Below, in pieces: positions 1 to 11,533 of a stretch of 38,454 nucleotides of DNA. This stretch comes from Chara braunii (Eukaryota; Streptophyta; Charophyceae; Charales; Characeae), in the NCBI GenBank assembly GCA_003427395.1, contig BFEA01000221.1, positions 64,806 through 103,259 on the forward strand, written 5' to 3'. Positions within the stretch are counted from its first letter, which is position 1; every line of letters begins with the position of its first letter. Both the position numbers and the translations under genes were made by a program. The notes beneath the pieces are model-generated. The model was given only the letters and a program-made list of their open reading frames with translations. It searched no databases and was not told the DNA's origin.

Positions 1-1
1 T

Positions 2-1591
2 GCGCAGGGAGGTCAACAAGATCCGACAGGAGTAAGACAAAACCGCTCAAGATCAGGAGGCGGAGGACAACACCATGAGAATTCACAACAACAAGGAGGA
101 AGTCAACATCAACAACAAGGTCATCACCAAGGGGGGGGGCAAAACGAAGGAGGAGGACTGTACCAAGGGGTAGGAGTCATGAGTGGAGGGCAATACCAAG
201 GAAAGAGCTCCCATCAAGCAAGTGGACAACATCACGGAGGAGGAAGTCAATACCTAAGTGGAGGAACACAAGACCCGCGGATGCAACATGAAGGGCAACA
301 GGGGTCTTCTCAGCAGTATCAACAACAACTTCAACCGAGGTTTTCGCCGAGTAACCAGTTGACTGGCCCAGGGGAGCTGGAGGCGAGAGGCAGACAGGCC
401 CTGGAACAGGGTAGAGTTATGACAACGATGCCTCATCAGACCTTCTCTGGGGGCTGCGTCAATAACGACCCATGGAGATCATCGGCATCACAGCAGCAAT
501 TCTTCGGAAGGCCAGGTGTAGCACTCCTATGGTTCAACGACCTCCTCGGTCAAGGTTTGAACGGTCTCAATTCACCAGTGGTAGGTAATTACCATACCTC
601 GATCCCACTCCCGTCAATAGGAGGTTCAAATCTTTCATATGGTATAGCTGAGTATGGCACCGCAACGACACCCCACCTAGGGATGTTCAAATCGAATCTG
701 AGTTGTGGAGTTGTACCACCAGTAGGGCACCATAATTATGTTACATCGCACGTGAATCTTGGTTTTGAATACCGTCCACATTTTGGGGTTAGCCCTATTT
801 CAACACCGATCAGTAGTAGCTTCTTCAAATCCACTACCTCTGATTGGGGCAATCACAACTCTCTATCGTCGAGAGCTCTTTCTTCAGGCGATGGTCTAGG
901 CTCAATTTTCATCCCTCAGGTGAACAAGGAAAACTCTAGTGGAATCGTGCGTGAGGTTGTCCAGGGATCGGGTAATAATCAAGGAGACACTCACAGGGGT
1001 CTATCACAACAGGGCACGAAATAGAGAAGCACTTACGTAAATGTCTCCAGATTGGGAAGGGCAACGGAGGCAGCCCCCTGTAAATCGAGGAGGGTGGGTG
1101 CAGAAGGAGAGGGGGAGATTACGAGAGAACAGGAAGAGGACGATATCGAAATAAGAAGCATGGCATCGTCTCTTTCTCTAGGAAAAGAGTCTGGGCTAGC
1201 AGGGGGCACTTGCCCCCCAACGAAGGAAGCAGGTCCTCGTAACAAGTCGAAACCAAGTCAAGCTGTCATCACCACTAGCTTTCTGGTCATCTTAGGAATT
1301 ACAAATTCCTCCCAAGGCCTGAAATTGATGGCCCTACCCTCGGACGATGGATCTTTCTCCCTGCCAATGATATTTGTATCTGTTGCCCCCACCACTCGTT
1401 CCATTCTGCTCCCCTTACTGGTATCCTTCTTTGGCACAAGGTTCCGTCATTGCTTTATCCCCGAAATTCGTTTGGGGAGAAAATCCCGAAAAATGTCGGA
1501 ATCCCAATCAACGGCCTTCTTTATCGCAATAATCGATTTGAAACAGTCGGGGGAAGTGGAGGGGGAATGGGGAAAAGTAGGGGGGAATTAA
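2..1591 (+). pseudogene. LINE-A ORF1 (Gln/Gly/His-rich N-terminus), 5'-partial, one in-frame TAG
   Basis: Reading frame 2 is open from base 2 to a TAG at 1022-1024, then stays open in the same frame to 1591. This suggests one ORF1 broken by a single nonsense codon. The first 110 or so residues are strongly Gln, Gly and His rich with short QQQ and GGG runs; the middle is Ser/Gly/Asn-rich; the part after the TAG starts with an acidic and basic patch (REQEEDDIEIRS). I see no CCHC zinc knuckle or RRM. ORF1 proteins of LINEs bind the element RNA and act as chaperones; that role is inferred from position just upstream of the endonuclease ORF. The boundary with ORF2 is uncertain because an overlapping frame is open from 1450. 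Confidence 0.7.
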
Positions 1592-1863
1592 CTTCCGGCA
1601 GACTGGTTTGCTTCAACAGACTCACCGGAATTAACGAAAATCATTCTGCAACCAGGAATCGATGGCCGCTTGATCGCAGAGTTTTGTGCCTCTTTGCCAA
1701 GTGACAGACAATTGATGTCGCCCGGCTTGAGGAATGTCTTAAAAACAGCTTGGCTGGAACCTCATACTGGAACGACGAGTACGACACCGAGAAGAAGGAA
1801 GAACGACAAAATGGAGAAGACGGACCATATCCAATCAGGCTCCCGGTCGCAGGAACAGGCAAT

Positions 1864-4800
1864 ATGAGCAAGCTTAAGATAGCCACGTGGAACGTTCGTG
1901 GCCTCGGAGACTCAAACGGCCACCAGAAAAAATCAAGATTCAAAACTTGGGTACATGAGGAAGGAATTAATATTGCGCTCCTACAAGAAACCAAATTGAA
2001 TGAGGATAAGGTAAAAGATATCCAACGTTGGTGGACAGGGCCACAATTCTGGGCGCCTGCTCAGGACTCAAGAGGGGGGGTAGCAATACTAATCCACAGG
2101 AAATTGAATCTGACAGTTTTAGACCACCTAGAGGATCTTTGGGGGAGGTGGGCGCAGGTTTCCTTTAACTACGAAGATAAGGTTTGGGCTGTAATGTCAA
2201 TATATGCTCCGACAATTTACGGTGATCGTCTCAGAATTACCACACCTGTTTTCAGAAGTTGAAAACTTGATTGTGGACAGTGACTGGAACACGCTGTTGA
2301 ATCCAGGACTGGACTGGCCAGAACCCAACAACACACGGGCGGACACCATTGAACTGCTATCCATTATGGAACAGCAGGAGCTGATAGATCCGTACCGGGT
2401 GCTTAAGCCCTCGGAACCTGGTTATACCTGGCTATCTTGCCAACGTTTCCCGTACAGGCTAGCCCCTCGCAGACGCCTTGACTATTTTTAGTTAGAGATG
2501 AAGCCTGGGAAACTCTAATAGAGATAGATCTGCACCCACAGATTTTGTATGATCACAGACCTATAGTGGCACAATTTCAAATGTCCGGGTCAATTCAAAG
2601 AGGAAGAGGAATTTTCCGTTTAAATACGGATAACCTTCAGATCAAATCGGTTAAGGATTGGTGTATTCAGCATTGGAAGGACTGGGAAAAAACTAGGAAT
2701 ATGTTTTCCTCTGTGAATGAATGGTTTGATGTCGGGCTTCGGATTACTTCGAAGGCAATGGACGCTTTTTCCAGGATCCTGGCTTATGGACGGCACAAGG
2801 ATGAAGACGAGTGCAGATCAAAGATACATGAGGCAGAGGGATATTTCGGGGAACACCCTATTTCGGACACCTATTGGGAACATGAGCGGGACAGGTGGAT
2901 GAGAAGGTGGGAGGAATTGGAAGTTCGAAAGCAGGAAAGTTGGGCTACGAGGGCTAGGGAAAAAGGGATGTTACAGGAGGATAGGATGACAAAAAAAACT
3001 TTTCGACGTCTCCTTCCACCAAAGTACCATACTACGCTGAGGGAGGTGGAACACCCCTTCCTTGCTCATGCGGATGTAGCCAAGGAAACGGAATCGATTT
3101 GCCGGTATGCGCAGACGTATTTCAGTGACATCGTGACCTCTCGAAGGCATGCCTGGGAGACCCCGGCTGACTTAATCGAGGGCAGGGATGCCACCAAGAC
3201 TTCGCTTCAGCAGTCAGAAAGATTACTACTGGATAGACGCTTGTCCCTAGAGGAAATAACTGAAGCAAGGAAGACCCTGGCTAAAGGAAAATGCCTAAGG
3301 GATGATGGTCTCCCAGTAGAATATTTCGAGGTGGTTTGGCAACAGACAACACCGCGTCTCCTTCAGATATACAATGATGTTTTGACAGGGGGACGCCTTA
3401 CCACGGATATGTCTAGAGGTATCATCTCCCTGCTGTATAAGAAAGGGGACACTAGGAACATAAGGAATTACCGGCCGATTATTCTTCTGAACGTAAGTTA
3501 TAAAATCTTGGCGAAAGCCCTGGCCACTCGTCTTGCTCCTTTTCTCCCACAGTTGGTAGCCATAGACCAGGGTGCTTTTGTAAAAGGGCGTTCCATAATG
3601 GATAACATTATGATGGCCATTGAGGCGTTGGAGATAGTGGGGAAGGAAGATAGGGCGGTGGCCATCATGATGCTAGACCTCGAAAAGGCCTATGACAGGG
3701 TAAACTGGGTGTTTGTGCAGGCTACACTAGAATTAATGAATTTCAGTCCAAACTTCACCCGCTGGGTAACGACTATGTATTCTTTGTCTACAGCGGCTGT
3801 GCTTGTGAATGGAATCCTCTCTGAGGAGTTTAGCCTGACCCGGTCCCTCAGGCAGGGCTGTCCGTTAGGCCCCCTGCTTTTTGTAGTCCAGATGGAGGTA
3901 GTCCTAAATGCCATCAGGGCACACCCACAGATCATAGGTCTCACAATCCGTCCTCACGTTCAGATAACTGCAGGAGCGATCGCGGATGATTTGTTGACAA
4001 TATGTCAGAACACAAAGGAATCCTTGACTGCTCTGAAAGGAGTCCTAGACCAATACTGCCTGTTGTCGGAAGCCAAGGTCAACTGGGACAAGTCAATTTT
4101 TTTTCTTCCAGAGTCCCAAGAGCTACAGGTAAATTTTGGTATGAAAAGGATTCAAGGAAATAATTCGGATCGTTATCTGGGCATCCAGGTGTCCTTTTCT
4201 CACTGTCAGCAAGCTCAAGATGCCATCCTTCTCGGAAAAGTTCAGGCTAAGATTGAACGCTGTCGTTCGTCGGGCAGCCTTTCGCTTTTGGGTAGAGCAA
4301 TGGTTCTAAACACAACAGTCTTTCCTCTCCTTTGGTTCGTCTTTGCGATAAGATTGTCATCTAAATCAACACTTTCAAAAATAGTGGAAGCCAGTGCTAG
4401 ACTCCTTTGGAGTCCGGAGAAGAAGGAAGGAAGATGCTTGTCAAAACTGGCATGGAAGAAGGTTACTACCTCCTTTGCACAGGGGGGCTTGAATATAACA
4501 GAACCAACCACCCAGAATCTGGCCTTGTTGGCCAAGTGGATGATAAAGATTGCTACTTTAGAGGATGAAAGAGCATGGGTGTGGATGGCAGAATACATCC
4601 TGCAGTACGATTGGGGTCTGTTACGGAAGGAGGATGTCTGGTGCTGTACGCAGATGGACTCATATCTACGTAGGGGTTCGTCGTCACAAGTCTGGGACGG
4701 TATCTTCAGATCCTGGCGGAAACTCCGGCCAACAGAGGATAAGGTCGAATCCAAAGTGGAGGTCCTTAGACAAAACTTATTCGAACACTCGATGATTGTA

Positions 4801-6096
4801 GACCTGATGGGTGAGTCTTTCCAAGCAACCGGGGGAAAAGGGAAGTTTGGAAGGAAATGGATAGAACGGGGAGTAGTGACAGTAAATGACTTATGGGAGG
4901 AACTGGAGGGAAGATGGCTCACAGAGGAGGAGATGAGAGAAAAATTGGGTAGGTTATCCCAGGTAGGTGCACGATTAACAGACTTGATAGCAGCATTTCC
5001 AGAGGAATGGATCGGCTTACTAGCCCAAGAAGGACCAGAAGAAGGGAAGTGGTTTTATCTCACAACTGAGGATGAGGGTGACCCTGAATATGGACGTGTG
5101 GTCTCGAACGAAGGGGAGACTGTGATAGTAGAAGAATGGAAGGAACAGGCTGGGAATCGGGGTTACATAAGTTATAAAGGGACTTCTGCAAGAGATCCAC
5201 ATGATTTCAATGCGCAAATCAGAGTTCAGATCCCGCCTAAATGGCGTGCTGGCAAACTGCTGAGACTCCTATGTGGCGGAACTTCAACAAGGAACCTACG
5301 CATAGACCGTCAGGACAGAAAATGGAAGAAAGTGGGTCCTAAGCAGGTCTCTTTGTCAACTGCATCTTATACACCAAACTATGGTGTCCAGATTCTCAAA
5401 CCACGGATGAAATCGGAGGAACAGATATGGGGTAAATTGCAGGAATTTCTGAACATTGCGGAAAATCCAAAACTCAGCCATCTGCATTCCTTGTGGGAAC
5501 AGATACAGTTACTACCATCAAGAAAACATGCGGGTTTCTTATGGATGATTTCTCGTGGTATTGTTCCCACTACTGTTTGGTTATCGAAAAGAGGGATGGA
5601 TGTGGAAACAAGGTGTGTGCAATGCCAGGGGGCGGAAGAAACACTGTGCCATTTGTTATTAGGTTGCCCTGTAGCACAGGATCTGTGGAAGTGGTGGAGG
5701 CTGCATTGGAAGAAGTTGACCAACAATGCCATGGAATGGAGCGACGATTGGATCCTGACGGGTCGAATACCGACGAACCTCAAAACACGGAGGGGATGGG
5801 GTTATGTTGCTCAGGTGGCAAGGGCTATCTTGCTGAGAGTGCTGTGGTTGGCCAGGAACGCAAAGACCTTCAAAGGTGAGGGGACTTCACAAGAACAGAT
5901 GCAGATGGAGGTGCGGTTTCAACTCAGAATAGCAGTGCTGGTTGACTGGGCTCTAAGGGTAAAGAATAAGAAACTGGGCAAGAGGAGATATCAGTGGTTT
6001 TTGTTGACATGGGTTCTGGGGAACCAGCTGGCAGCTGTCAGCAAGCAGGAGCAACTGGTTCTGGGTTCATGGCTCTTACATGCTCATTCAACCTGA
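1864..6096 (+). pseudogene. LINE-A ORF2: APE endonuclease, reverse transcriptase, zf-RVT; two frameshifts
   Basis: The endonuclease starts at the ATG at 1864 (MSKLKIATWNVRGLG) and shows LLQETKL, then SIYAPT near 2200. The frame shifts by one base near 2225-2240, continues with SDWNTLLNPGLDWPEP, and shifts back at the T-run 2485-2489. After that one frame is open to 6096. RT motifs are YKKGD..RNYRPI near 3435-3480, DQGAFVKGRS near 3567, LDLEKAYDRVNW near 3673 (catalytic Asp), RQGCPLGPLL near 3850 and IADDLLTI at 3979-4002. The last is the usual F/Y-ADD box with Ile in place of the aromatic residue. A zinc knuckle of zf-RVT type (CVQCQG, CHLLLGCP) lies near 5614-5680. Known role of the family: nicks target DNA and reverse-transcribes the element RNA. 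The same frame upstream has a TGA at 1702-1704. Not functional as it stands. Confidence 0.92.
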
Positions 6097-6619
6097 ACAC
6101 TCTGTTGCGAAGTATGTCCGCAGTAGGACGGCAGGAGAAGGGGAAATTAGGCAGGTGGAGGGAGCATTTTTGGGGTGGGGAGTCTGCCGAAACAGGTCGG
6201 GTTTCGGGTCGCTCCGGGGTGGTTACTAACTGGCGCTTTAGCCAGAGCAGTAAGAGGGGTAGGTACGGGAGTTAGGGGGTGAAGACTGTAGTGGGGTATT
6301 AGCTCTTTTGGGTTTAGTTGGGGGATAGTATTGGAACAATTGGGATGGGGGAAGTCTGCTTTGGTTTTTCCGCTTTTTCTTGTTGTGTCAGTAGGTACTG
6401 TAGAAGAGGTGGTTCTCCTGCATCCTGAAGACCAGGTTTAAGCTGAGAGAAAATAGGCCAGGACCTGTTTTGGGGCAGGAAGGTTTTTCTTCTTTGTTAT
6501 TTTCCTTTTTGGTTTTTACCCTTTTGGGGTGATTCTTTTCCGGGAAATTGTGAGGACCCGGCCTCAGTACCTTTTTCATGAGCAATCAAGTGTAATTTTC
6601 TCGGAAAAAAAAAAAAAAA
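6097..6619 (+). other. LINE-A 3'UTR and poly(A) tail
   Basis: Non-coding, G- and T-rich sequence between the ORF2 stop and an A-run at 6605-6619. The A-run marks the 3' terminus of the inserted copy. No AATAAA is obvious just before it. The sequence after the tail begins gattaacgttg, which would be the right-hand target duplication, but its partner lies outside the window. Confidence 0.75.
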
Positions 6620-7500
6620 GATTAACGTTGAAGGAGCGAGAGAAGAGGAGATGAGTGGGGACCCGCAGCTGCAGGCGGCTGTCACAGAGGCCAAGAAATG
6701 AGCCAAGCGAAGGTGTCGAAGGGATGGAGTCACGGCCGAGGTCCAGGTGGTGATCTCGTATCACGAGAGCACGAGCAGCAGCCAGTGGTGCAGAGACTCA
6801 GTCTTTGTACGGCTTGGAACAGTGGAGGCTGGACCACCCGCAAATCCGGTGGAGGATGGTCGTGAGGCCAGCCCACGACGCCGGAGGCGCTAAGCCTGCG
6901 TAAGCTGTTACGGGATTGCGGGTCAAGGGTGAGATACACCTACGGTATACGCCCGACGAAGCGGGACAAGAGAGGGGGACATCTCGCTTCTCGTGGGATT
7001 GCAATGCGTGACCTACGCAAAGATGACTAGAAAGAGAAGGAAGAAACGGCAAACTTTGCGCGGTAAACGAGAGAAAGCAAACTGTGGGGACATGGCAAGC
7101 AAGCTTTGAAAAAAAGGCGGGGAAAGCAAACTCTTGTGCGGGAAGGAAGAAAAATGTTTGAGCGATCAAGGTGAGTTTTGGTGTGGTCGTCGGAGTCTGA
7201 TCGGGGCCTCTTCGGGAGTAGGAGCGGGAAGGGAGGAAAAACGAACTTCGCGCCCGAGGTTTGTGTTTCGGCGCTGAACTTTCAAGCAACAGACCGAGCA
7301 AAGAAAATTTCGTGGGAAGGGAGTCGCCGGGCTGAGGTCTGGATTCTGATTTCTTTGTGTTTACGTTTGCCAATCTTCACTGAGTTCGCCAAGGCTTTGC
7401 TTACCCGTCGAAGCGATCGACGAGCAGTCATGTGCCTGTTCTGCGAACTGGCGCCGGGACCAAAACCAGTACATGCTGTGTGACGACGAGCGAATCTGAA
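6620..7500. other. Intergenic stretch without a recognisable gene
   Basis: About 0.9 kb between the LINE-A tail and the purine-rich repeat. Open frames are short, overlap on both strands and have low-complexity translations, so I call no gene. It may hold distal promoter or 5'UTR sequence of the aquaporin, but nothing in it shows this. Confidence 0.5.
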
Positions 7501-8110
7501 TCTGACGGTAGAAGGAGCGACTACGGTAGGCAAAGGAAGAAGAGAGGAGTAGCTGTAGGGAGAGGGAGAGGGATGTAGACTGGCGGGATGAAAAGCAGTA
7601 TATAATAACTGCTGTTTGACAAACACCGAATGTGACGGTAGAAGCAGCAACGGTAGGCAGAGGTAGAAGGGAGGAGTAGCTGTAGGAACTTAGGAAGAGG
7701 CAGAAGGGATGTAAAAGGAGCAGAAGTACGCAGAGGCAGGAGGGAGGAGGAGGAGCCGTAGGCAGAGGCGGGGGGAGAAGCCGTGGGCAGAGGTAGGAGG
7801 GAGGAGAAACCAGAAGTAGGCAGATAGGCAGGAGGAAGGCGAGGAGGTGTAGGTGGGGTTGGTGAAGAATTGTGAAGAGAGGAGAACCAGAGGACACATA
7901 TCCAAGATCTAAGAGAAGCAGTCTAAGAAGAGATGTCGGCGGCAGGAGGGATGTAGAAGCAGCAGTAGGGAGAGGCAGGAGGGAGGAGGAGGAGCAGTAG
8001 GCAGAGGTAGGAGGGAGGAGGAGGAGCAGTAGGCAGAGACAGGAGAAGGACGAGGAGGTGGAGGTGAAGGTGGAGAAGAATTGTCAGAGTGAAGAGAGAA
8101 CAACAGAAGG
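7500..8110. repeat. Purine-rich (AG) degenerate minisatellite upstream of the aquaporin
   Basis: The plus strand is almost all A and G for about 600 bp. Degenerate units such as aggcagaggtaggagggagg recur with gagcagtaggcagag. The minus strand therefore shows long Ser/Leu/Pro-rich open frames that are composition artefacts. The array ends about 45 bp before the aquaporin start codon, so it lies in the proximal promoter or 5'UTR. Homopurine tracts of this kind can form triplex DNA; whether it matters here is inference. Confidence 0.75.
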
Positions 8111-8155
8111 AGGACATATCCGAGATATACTGTAAGAAAAGTAGGCTGAGAATAG

Positions 8156-8941
8156 ATGTTGGGCAGGAACATGAGCTATGTTCCGTACTTTCGCGATCCA
8201 GAAGAGAGCGTCGCATCGCCCGATGCTTTGAAAGCCGCCATAGCCGAGCTTATAGGCACTATGTGGTTGGTCTTCGCCAGCTGCGGGGCTGTGGTATCTA
8301 CGAGGCTCGTGCTTGTAGGGGATCCGCCAGTGAGGGATGTTAAGCAAGCGACGGCCATGGCTGTCGCTCAAGGCTCCGCTCTCACTGTCGCGCTGTCAAG
8401 CATTACCGCGGTAAGTGGCGGGCACGTGAATCCCGCCGTGACTTTTGGCACGGTTTTGGCGGGAAAGCTGTCGCTCCTGCGCGGTTTTATGTACTGCGTC
8501 GCTCAACTTCTAGGAGCTGTCCTTGGCGCTGCACTGCTCAAAGCTGTGACGCCCTTCAAGTGGCAAGGCGACTTGGGGGTGTACACTTTGGGCTCGGACG
8601 TCGTCCTCAGCTCTGGCGTTCTCATCGAAATAGTAATCACGTTTTGGCTAGTCTTCTGCTTCTTCGCGACCTCCATAGACACCAGAGCACCCAGCAGCTT
8701 TTCGTCATTGCTGATAGGTTTGGCGTCGATGGTGGGAACGATAGCCGCTACGCCGTTCACAGGAGGGGCCATGAATCCCGCTCGAAGTTTCGGTCCCTGC
8801 TTAGTCACCAACACGTGGGAGGACCATTGGGTGTACTGGGTGGGACCACTGACTGGAGCTGCCTTGGCGTCGCGGACGTACATGTGGTTCTTCCAGCTGT
8901 CGGTCACCGGCGACCGCAGCAGTTGCTGCTACCGTGCTTGA
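8156..8941 (+). CDS. Aquaporin (MIP family), TIP/HIP-like, intronless
   Basis: A 261-residue membrane channel that would conduct water or small neutral solutes. Both half-helix signatures are present: SGGHVNPAV (Asn92-Pro93-Ala94) and GGAMNPARS (Asn207-Pro208-Ala209, Arg210). Six hydrophobic segments can be seen at about 25-48, 65-85, 107-130, 150-172, 183-200 and 224-246. The second starts of MIP halves, AELIGTMWLVFA and IEIVITFWLVF, are intact. HWVYWVGPL before the last helix resembles vacuolar TIPs and HIPs. By hand alignment the selectivity filter is Gln72, Thr195, Gly204, Arg210, which does not match the common TIP, PIP or NIP sets. The start was taken at 8156; Met6 at 8171 is an alternative. 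The length is normal, no intron is needed, and no AATAAA is seen nearby. The tail RSSCCYRA is short. The subfamily call is tentative. Confidence 0.92.
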   Translation: MLGRNMSYVPYFRDPEESVASPDALKAAIAELIGTMWLVFASCGAVVSTRLVLVGDPPVRDVKQATAMAVAQGSALTVALSSITAVSGGHVNPAVTFGTVLAGKLSLLRGFMYCVAQLLGAVLGAALLKAVTPFKWQGDLGVYTLGSDVVLSSGVLIEIVITFWLVFCFFATSIDTRAPSSFSSLLIGLASMVGTIAATPFTGGAMNPARSFGPCLVTNTWEDHWVYWVGPLTGAALASRTYMWFFQLSVTGDRSSCCYRA

Positions 8942-9400
8942 ATCGGGGGATGAAACCACCCCATCAGTGGAGGAGGGGGGGATTAGAAGGCATGCATCTG
9001 GTGGGGATCGCGGCCAGATGCAGTCGAAGGGACCGCCCAGGTAATGGTCGAGATCGCGGCCAGATGCAGTCAAATGGACTGGGCAGGTTTTGCTTTGGTG
9101 GCCAGCAATCGGGGGAAGAAACTACCGAGTCTGTGGAGGAGGCTTAGTGCATGGATCTGCCTGCAATCGCGGCCAGATGCAGGCGAGAAGGCCGGCCATG
9201 GCGTCTTGATGTTCCACGTGTGGATGCGGCTTCGGTCGCCGACCAAACCTGTAGCTACCTCTGGATGATATGGTGGGAACTGAATTAGTCGACCTGTGGA
9301 GATAGCGCCGGGCAGTTCCATACTGGTGGTTTCCTGGATGCATCTGCCCTGCTTAGTTGCAGATGCAGTCAATAGAGTCCGGGCATGGGAGTTGAGTCAT
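8942..9400. repeat. Degenerate tandem repeats 3' of the aquaporin
   Basis: The phrase atcgcggccagatgcag recurs at about 9007, 9053 and 9167, with a weaker version near 9355. It is accompanied by repeats of aatcgggggaagaaactacc (8941 and 9108) and gtggaggagg. The units are about 160-170 bp and diverged. Short open frames here are by-products of the repeat. Confidence 0.6.
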
Positions 9401-9679
9401 CGACCACAGCTGCTGGGCCACATGCGTAACGTTGCGAGATGACAACGAACTGGTCGTTTTCGAGGTCAGATTCGTGGGAGTATGGGACACTTCGAACGAA
9501 GCTGTGAGCAGATTGGACGACAGCCAAAGATATGATCAGCATACGGGAAGAGCGAAGCTCAGCCGAAGGTACAGTAGCAATGGTTTAGCATTTTGCTGAA
9601 TCTCCAACCCACCGCCGCACCCCCCCCCTCCCCACTCCCCTCCTCCCTCCCTTTCCCACCTTCTGTGGAAAGATCCACC

Positions 9680-10570
9680 ATAGCTGTTGACAATGTCTTG
9701 ATTGCCGTTAAACAAGAGCTATGGGCCCTAGCTTGTCTGTCGTCGTTCAAAGACTCCAGGTAGTCTGTTCGAGTATAAATATTGCCGATATGGTTCAAAC
9801 AGCTATAGCCCCTCGCTTGTATATTCTCGTTCCTGGACTCCACCCTTGCCTATAGCATAAATCTGGTGCAGAGTCTGCAGACATAGATATTGCCGATATC
9901 GTACAAAGAGATACAGCCCCTAGCTTGTCTATTCTCGCTCCCCTACCCCAGCCTACCGTCTTCCCCCGATACGGCATATGTGTGTATTTTTGAAAAAAAT
10001 CGATGATTCGAACAGGACCCATACATGCGTTGTATTCGGACAAGAAGATAAACCTGGTCCAATTATAGATAAAAAAAGAGCTCTTGTCGATTCTCGTTCC
10101 CCGGGGCCAGGTCCAATTAGCACAGAGAATTGAATTTAATTCCTGAATCTGGGCTTGCTTGTGGAAAGATGCAGAAAATTGCGATTGATCTGCTTTTCTG
10201 CATCTCCGCGCAAACACACATCCAGATTCAGCATCCAACCCCCGGACGCCAGCTTAGTCTTCTTCCACTAATCTGCTTCGAATATAGATATTACCGAAGT
10301 GGTCTAAAGAGCTATAGCCCCTCTCTTGTCTATTCTCATTTCCGGACTGCAGGCTGGTGTATATCATAAATCCTGTCCAAATATGGAGATTATCAGTGTC
10401 GCAGTGCTGCAAAGATCTATAGGCCATAGCTTGTCTATTGTCGTTCCTGTACTCGAGGCTCGCGTAGAACTACAGTTCAACTATTATATCATAAAAGTGC
10501 TCCAAAAACAAACGAAAAAAGCAAAGAGAACCTGGTCCACATGGGGATATTACCGGTATGGTCCAAATAT
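9680..10570. repeat. Degenerate tandem array, unit about 100-150 bp, about six copies
   Basis: A recurring pattern reads roughly tattgccgatatggt, then aaagagctatagccccta, gcttgtctattctcgttcc, then tataaatctggtcca. Copies are visible near 9712, 9800, 9905, 10070, 10270 and 10400, with local expansions. A MITE-like palindrome (10122-10236) sits inside the fourth copy. No coding potential is supported. Confidence 0.65.
10122..10236. mobile_element. MITE family A, degenerate copy A6
   Basis: The core palindrome of family A can be read: ctgaatctgggcttgcttgt on the left and cacacatccagattcag on the right, around the shared centre gcagaaaattgcgattgat. The outer inverted ends are poorly preserved, so the boundaries are approximate. 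Confidence 0.55.
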
Positions 10571-10732
10571 TATAGAGCATCCACATGCCACCATCCTTCA
10601 ATCATTGACAACCCCATCTCCATTAGGATTAGGCCACCTCACAATACCTTGAACGCGTACCCCTCCCTTGAGTCTTACATGACGCTCGTTTAATTAGCAA
10701 TGAACGTCCTGTGCGCTGCCGCAAATCCATCT

Positions 10733-10850
10733 TTTCTTCTTCTTCTTCTTCTTCTTCTTCTTCTTGCTGTTCGCTGTCGCAAATCCATCTGTTGTTGTTG
10801 TTGTTGTTGTTGTTCTTCTTCTTCTTCTTTTTTTTTTTTTTTTTTTTTGG
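10733..10850. repeat. Microsatellite cluster (CTT)n, (GTT)n, T-run
   Basis: (TTC)n at about 10734-10764, then a spacer cgcaaatccatct that also precedes the first tract, then (GTT)n at 10792-10815, (CTT)n and a T-run at 10828-10848. The repeated spacer suggests duplication of the whole unit. Confidence 0.9.
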
Positions 10851-11088
10851 CTCGCAAGTGGATCTAAACCATAGCATAAGCAGCTCTATAAATAGTACAT
10901 AGCGGATCGTTGTGAATAGCACCCGAAGTGGAGTTTTGCAAATAGCAAACTGCGAGCAGTAGGGAATAGATGCCTTGGGCACTGGGCCCGTAATAATGAA
11001 GCTTCAATTTTTTTCGTAAGAGGAAAGGAAAGGGAGGGAGGGTAGGTTACTGTCTGTGTTTTCTTTCTTGATTTTTTTTATATTTTTT

Positions 11089-11246
11089 TTAAACCACCAG
11101 TATTTCCTAAGGTCGTGCTCGTCAATAAGCCACGATTTTAGGGAGACGTACGCCCCACTACAGGAGCGCCCAAATTCATCCGACTAGAAACGTTTCAACT
11201 CGATTTTATCCCACGGCCAATAGCTGGGCCAAGTATCGGTGGTTTA
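11089..11246. mobile_element. MITE family C, copy C1
   Basis: A 158-bp non-coding segment bounded by inverted ends: ttaaaccaccagtattt on the left and tatcggtggtttaa on the right. The same end sequence (aaaccaccagtacc) bounds copies at 24639-24829 and 27019-27131. Target duplications are not clear because the flanks are A/T runs. Confidence 0.6.
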
Positions 11247-11533
11247 AATGCCGTTGACATGTAGGTAGGTTTGCCCTTGGAGGTGGTATCATGTGCATGT
11301 GTGCCCCCCTAGGTCGATTAGCCTTTTTCTGTGGCTACCTGTCTTCCCGCAACGCACACTCATCATGACTGTATCGGACCGGAAAAGTCGTTGTATACAG
11401 ATGATCGGGGTTTGTTGTGCTCGGGGTACGACGGTAAACGCAAGACTGCTGTGCTCAACACCTTTTCAAGCCCATGTTTTTGTTGTGTTTTCTCTTTTTT
11501 CTCCACCAACCTTGTATTCTGTTACAGACGGCC

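Larger units (their letters stand above)
1..6619 (+). mobile_element. LINE-A: L1-type non-LTR retrotransposon, 5' end outside window
   Basis: A non-LTR retrotransposon runs from beyond the left edge to a poly(A) run at 6605-6619. In order it has a low-complexity ORF1, an APE-type endonuclease, a reverse transcriptase, a C-terminal CCHC-like zinc knuckle and a 3'UTR. This domain order and the poly(A) tail are typical of L1-clade LINEs of plants. It encodes the machinery for target-primed reverse transcription. The copy is damaged: ORF1 has one in-frame TAG and the endonuclease part has two single-base frameshifts, but the RT-to-zinc-knuckle portion is open for 1183 codons. The 5' end and its target-site duplication are not in the window, so total length and age cannot be judged. 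Confidence 0.93.

Noticed and set aside
4242-4922. Minus-strand frame of 226 codons
   Set aside because: Antisense to the well-supported LINE-A RT region; no family resemblance.
7282-8216. Long Ser/Leu/Pro-rich minus-strand frames
   Set aside because: They are the complement of the purine-rich minisatellite and have no domain or start context.
8503-9372. Minus-strand and out-of-frame ORFs over the aquaporin and its 3' repeats
   Set aside because: Shadows of the aquaporin codons and of the repeated cgcggccagatgcag unit.
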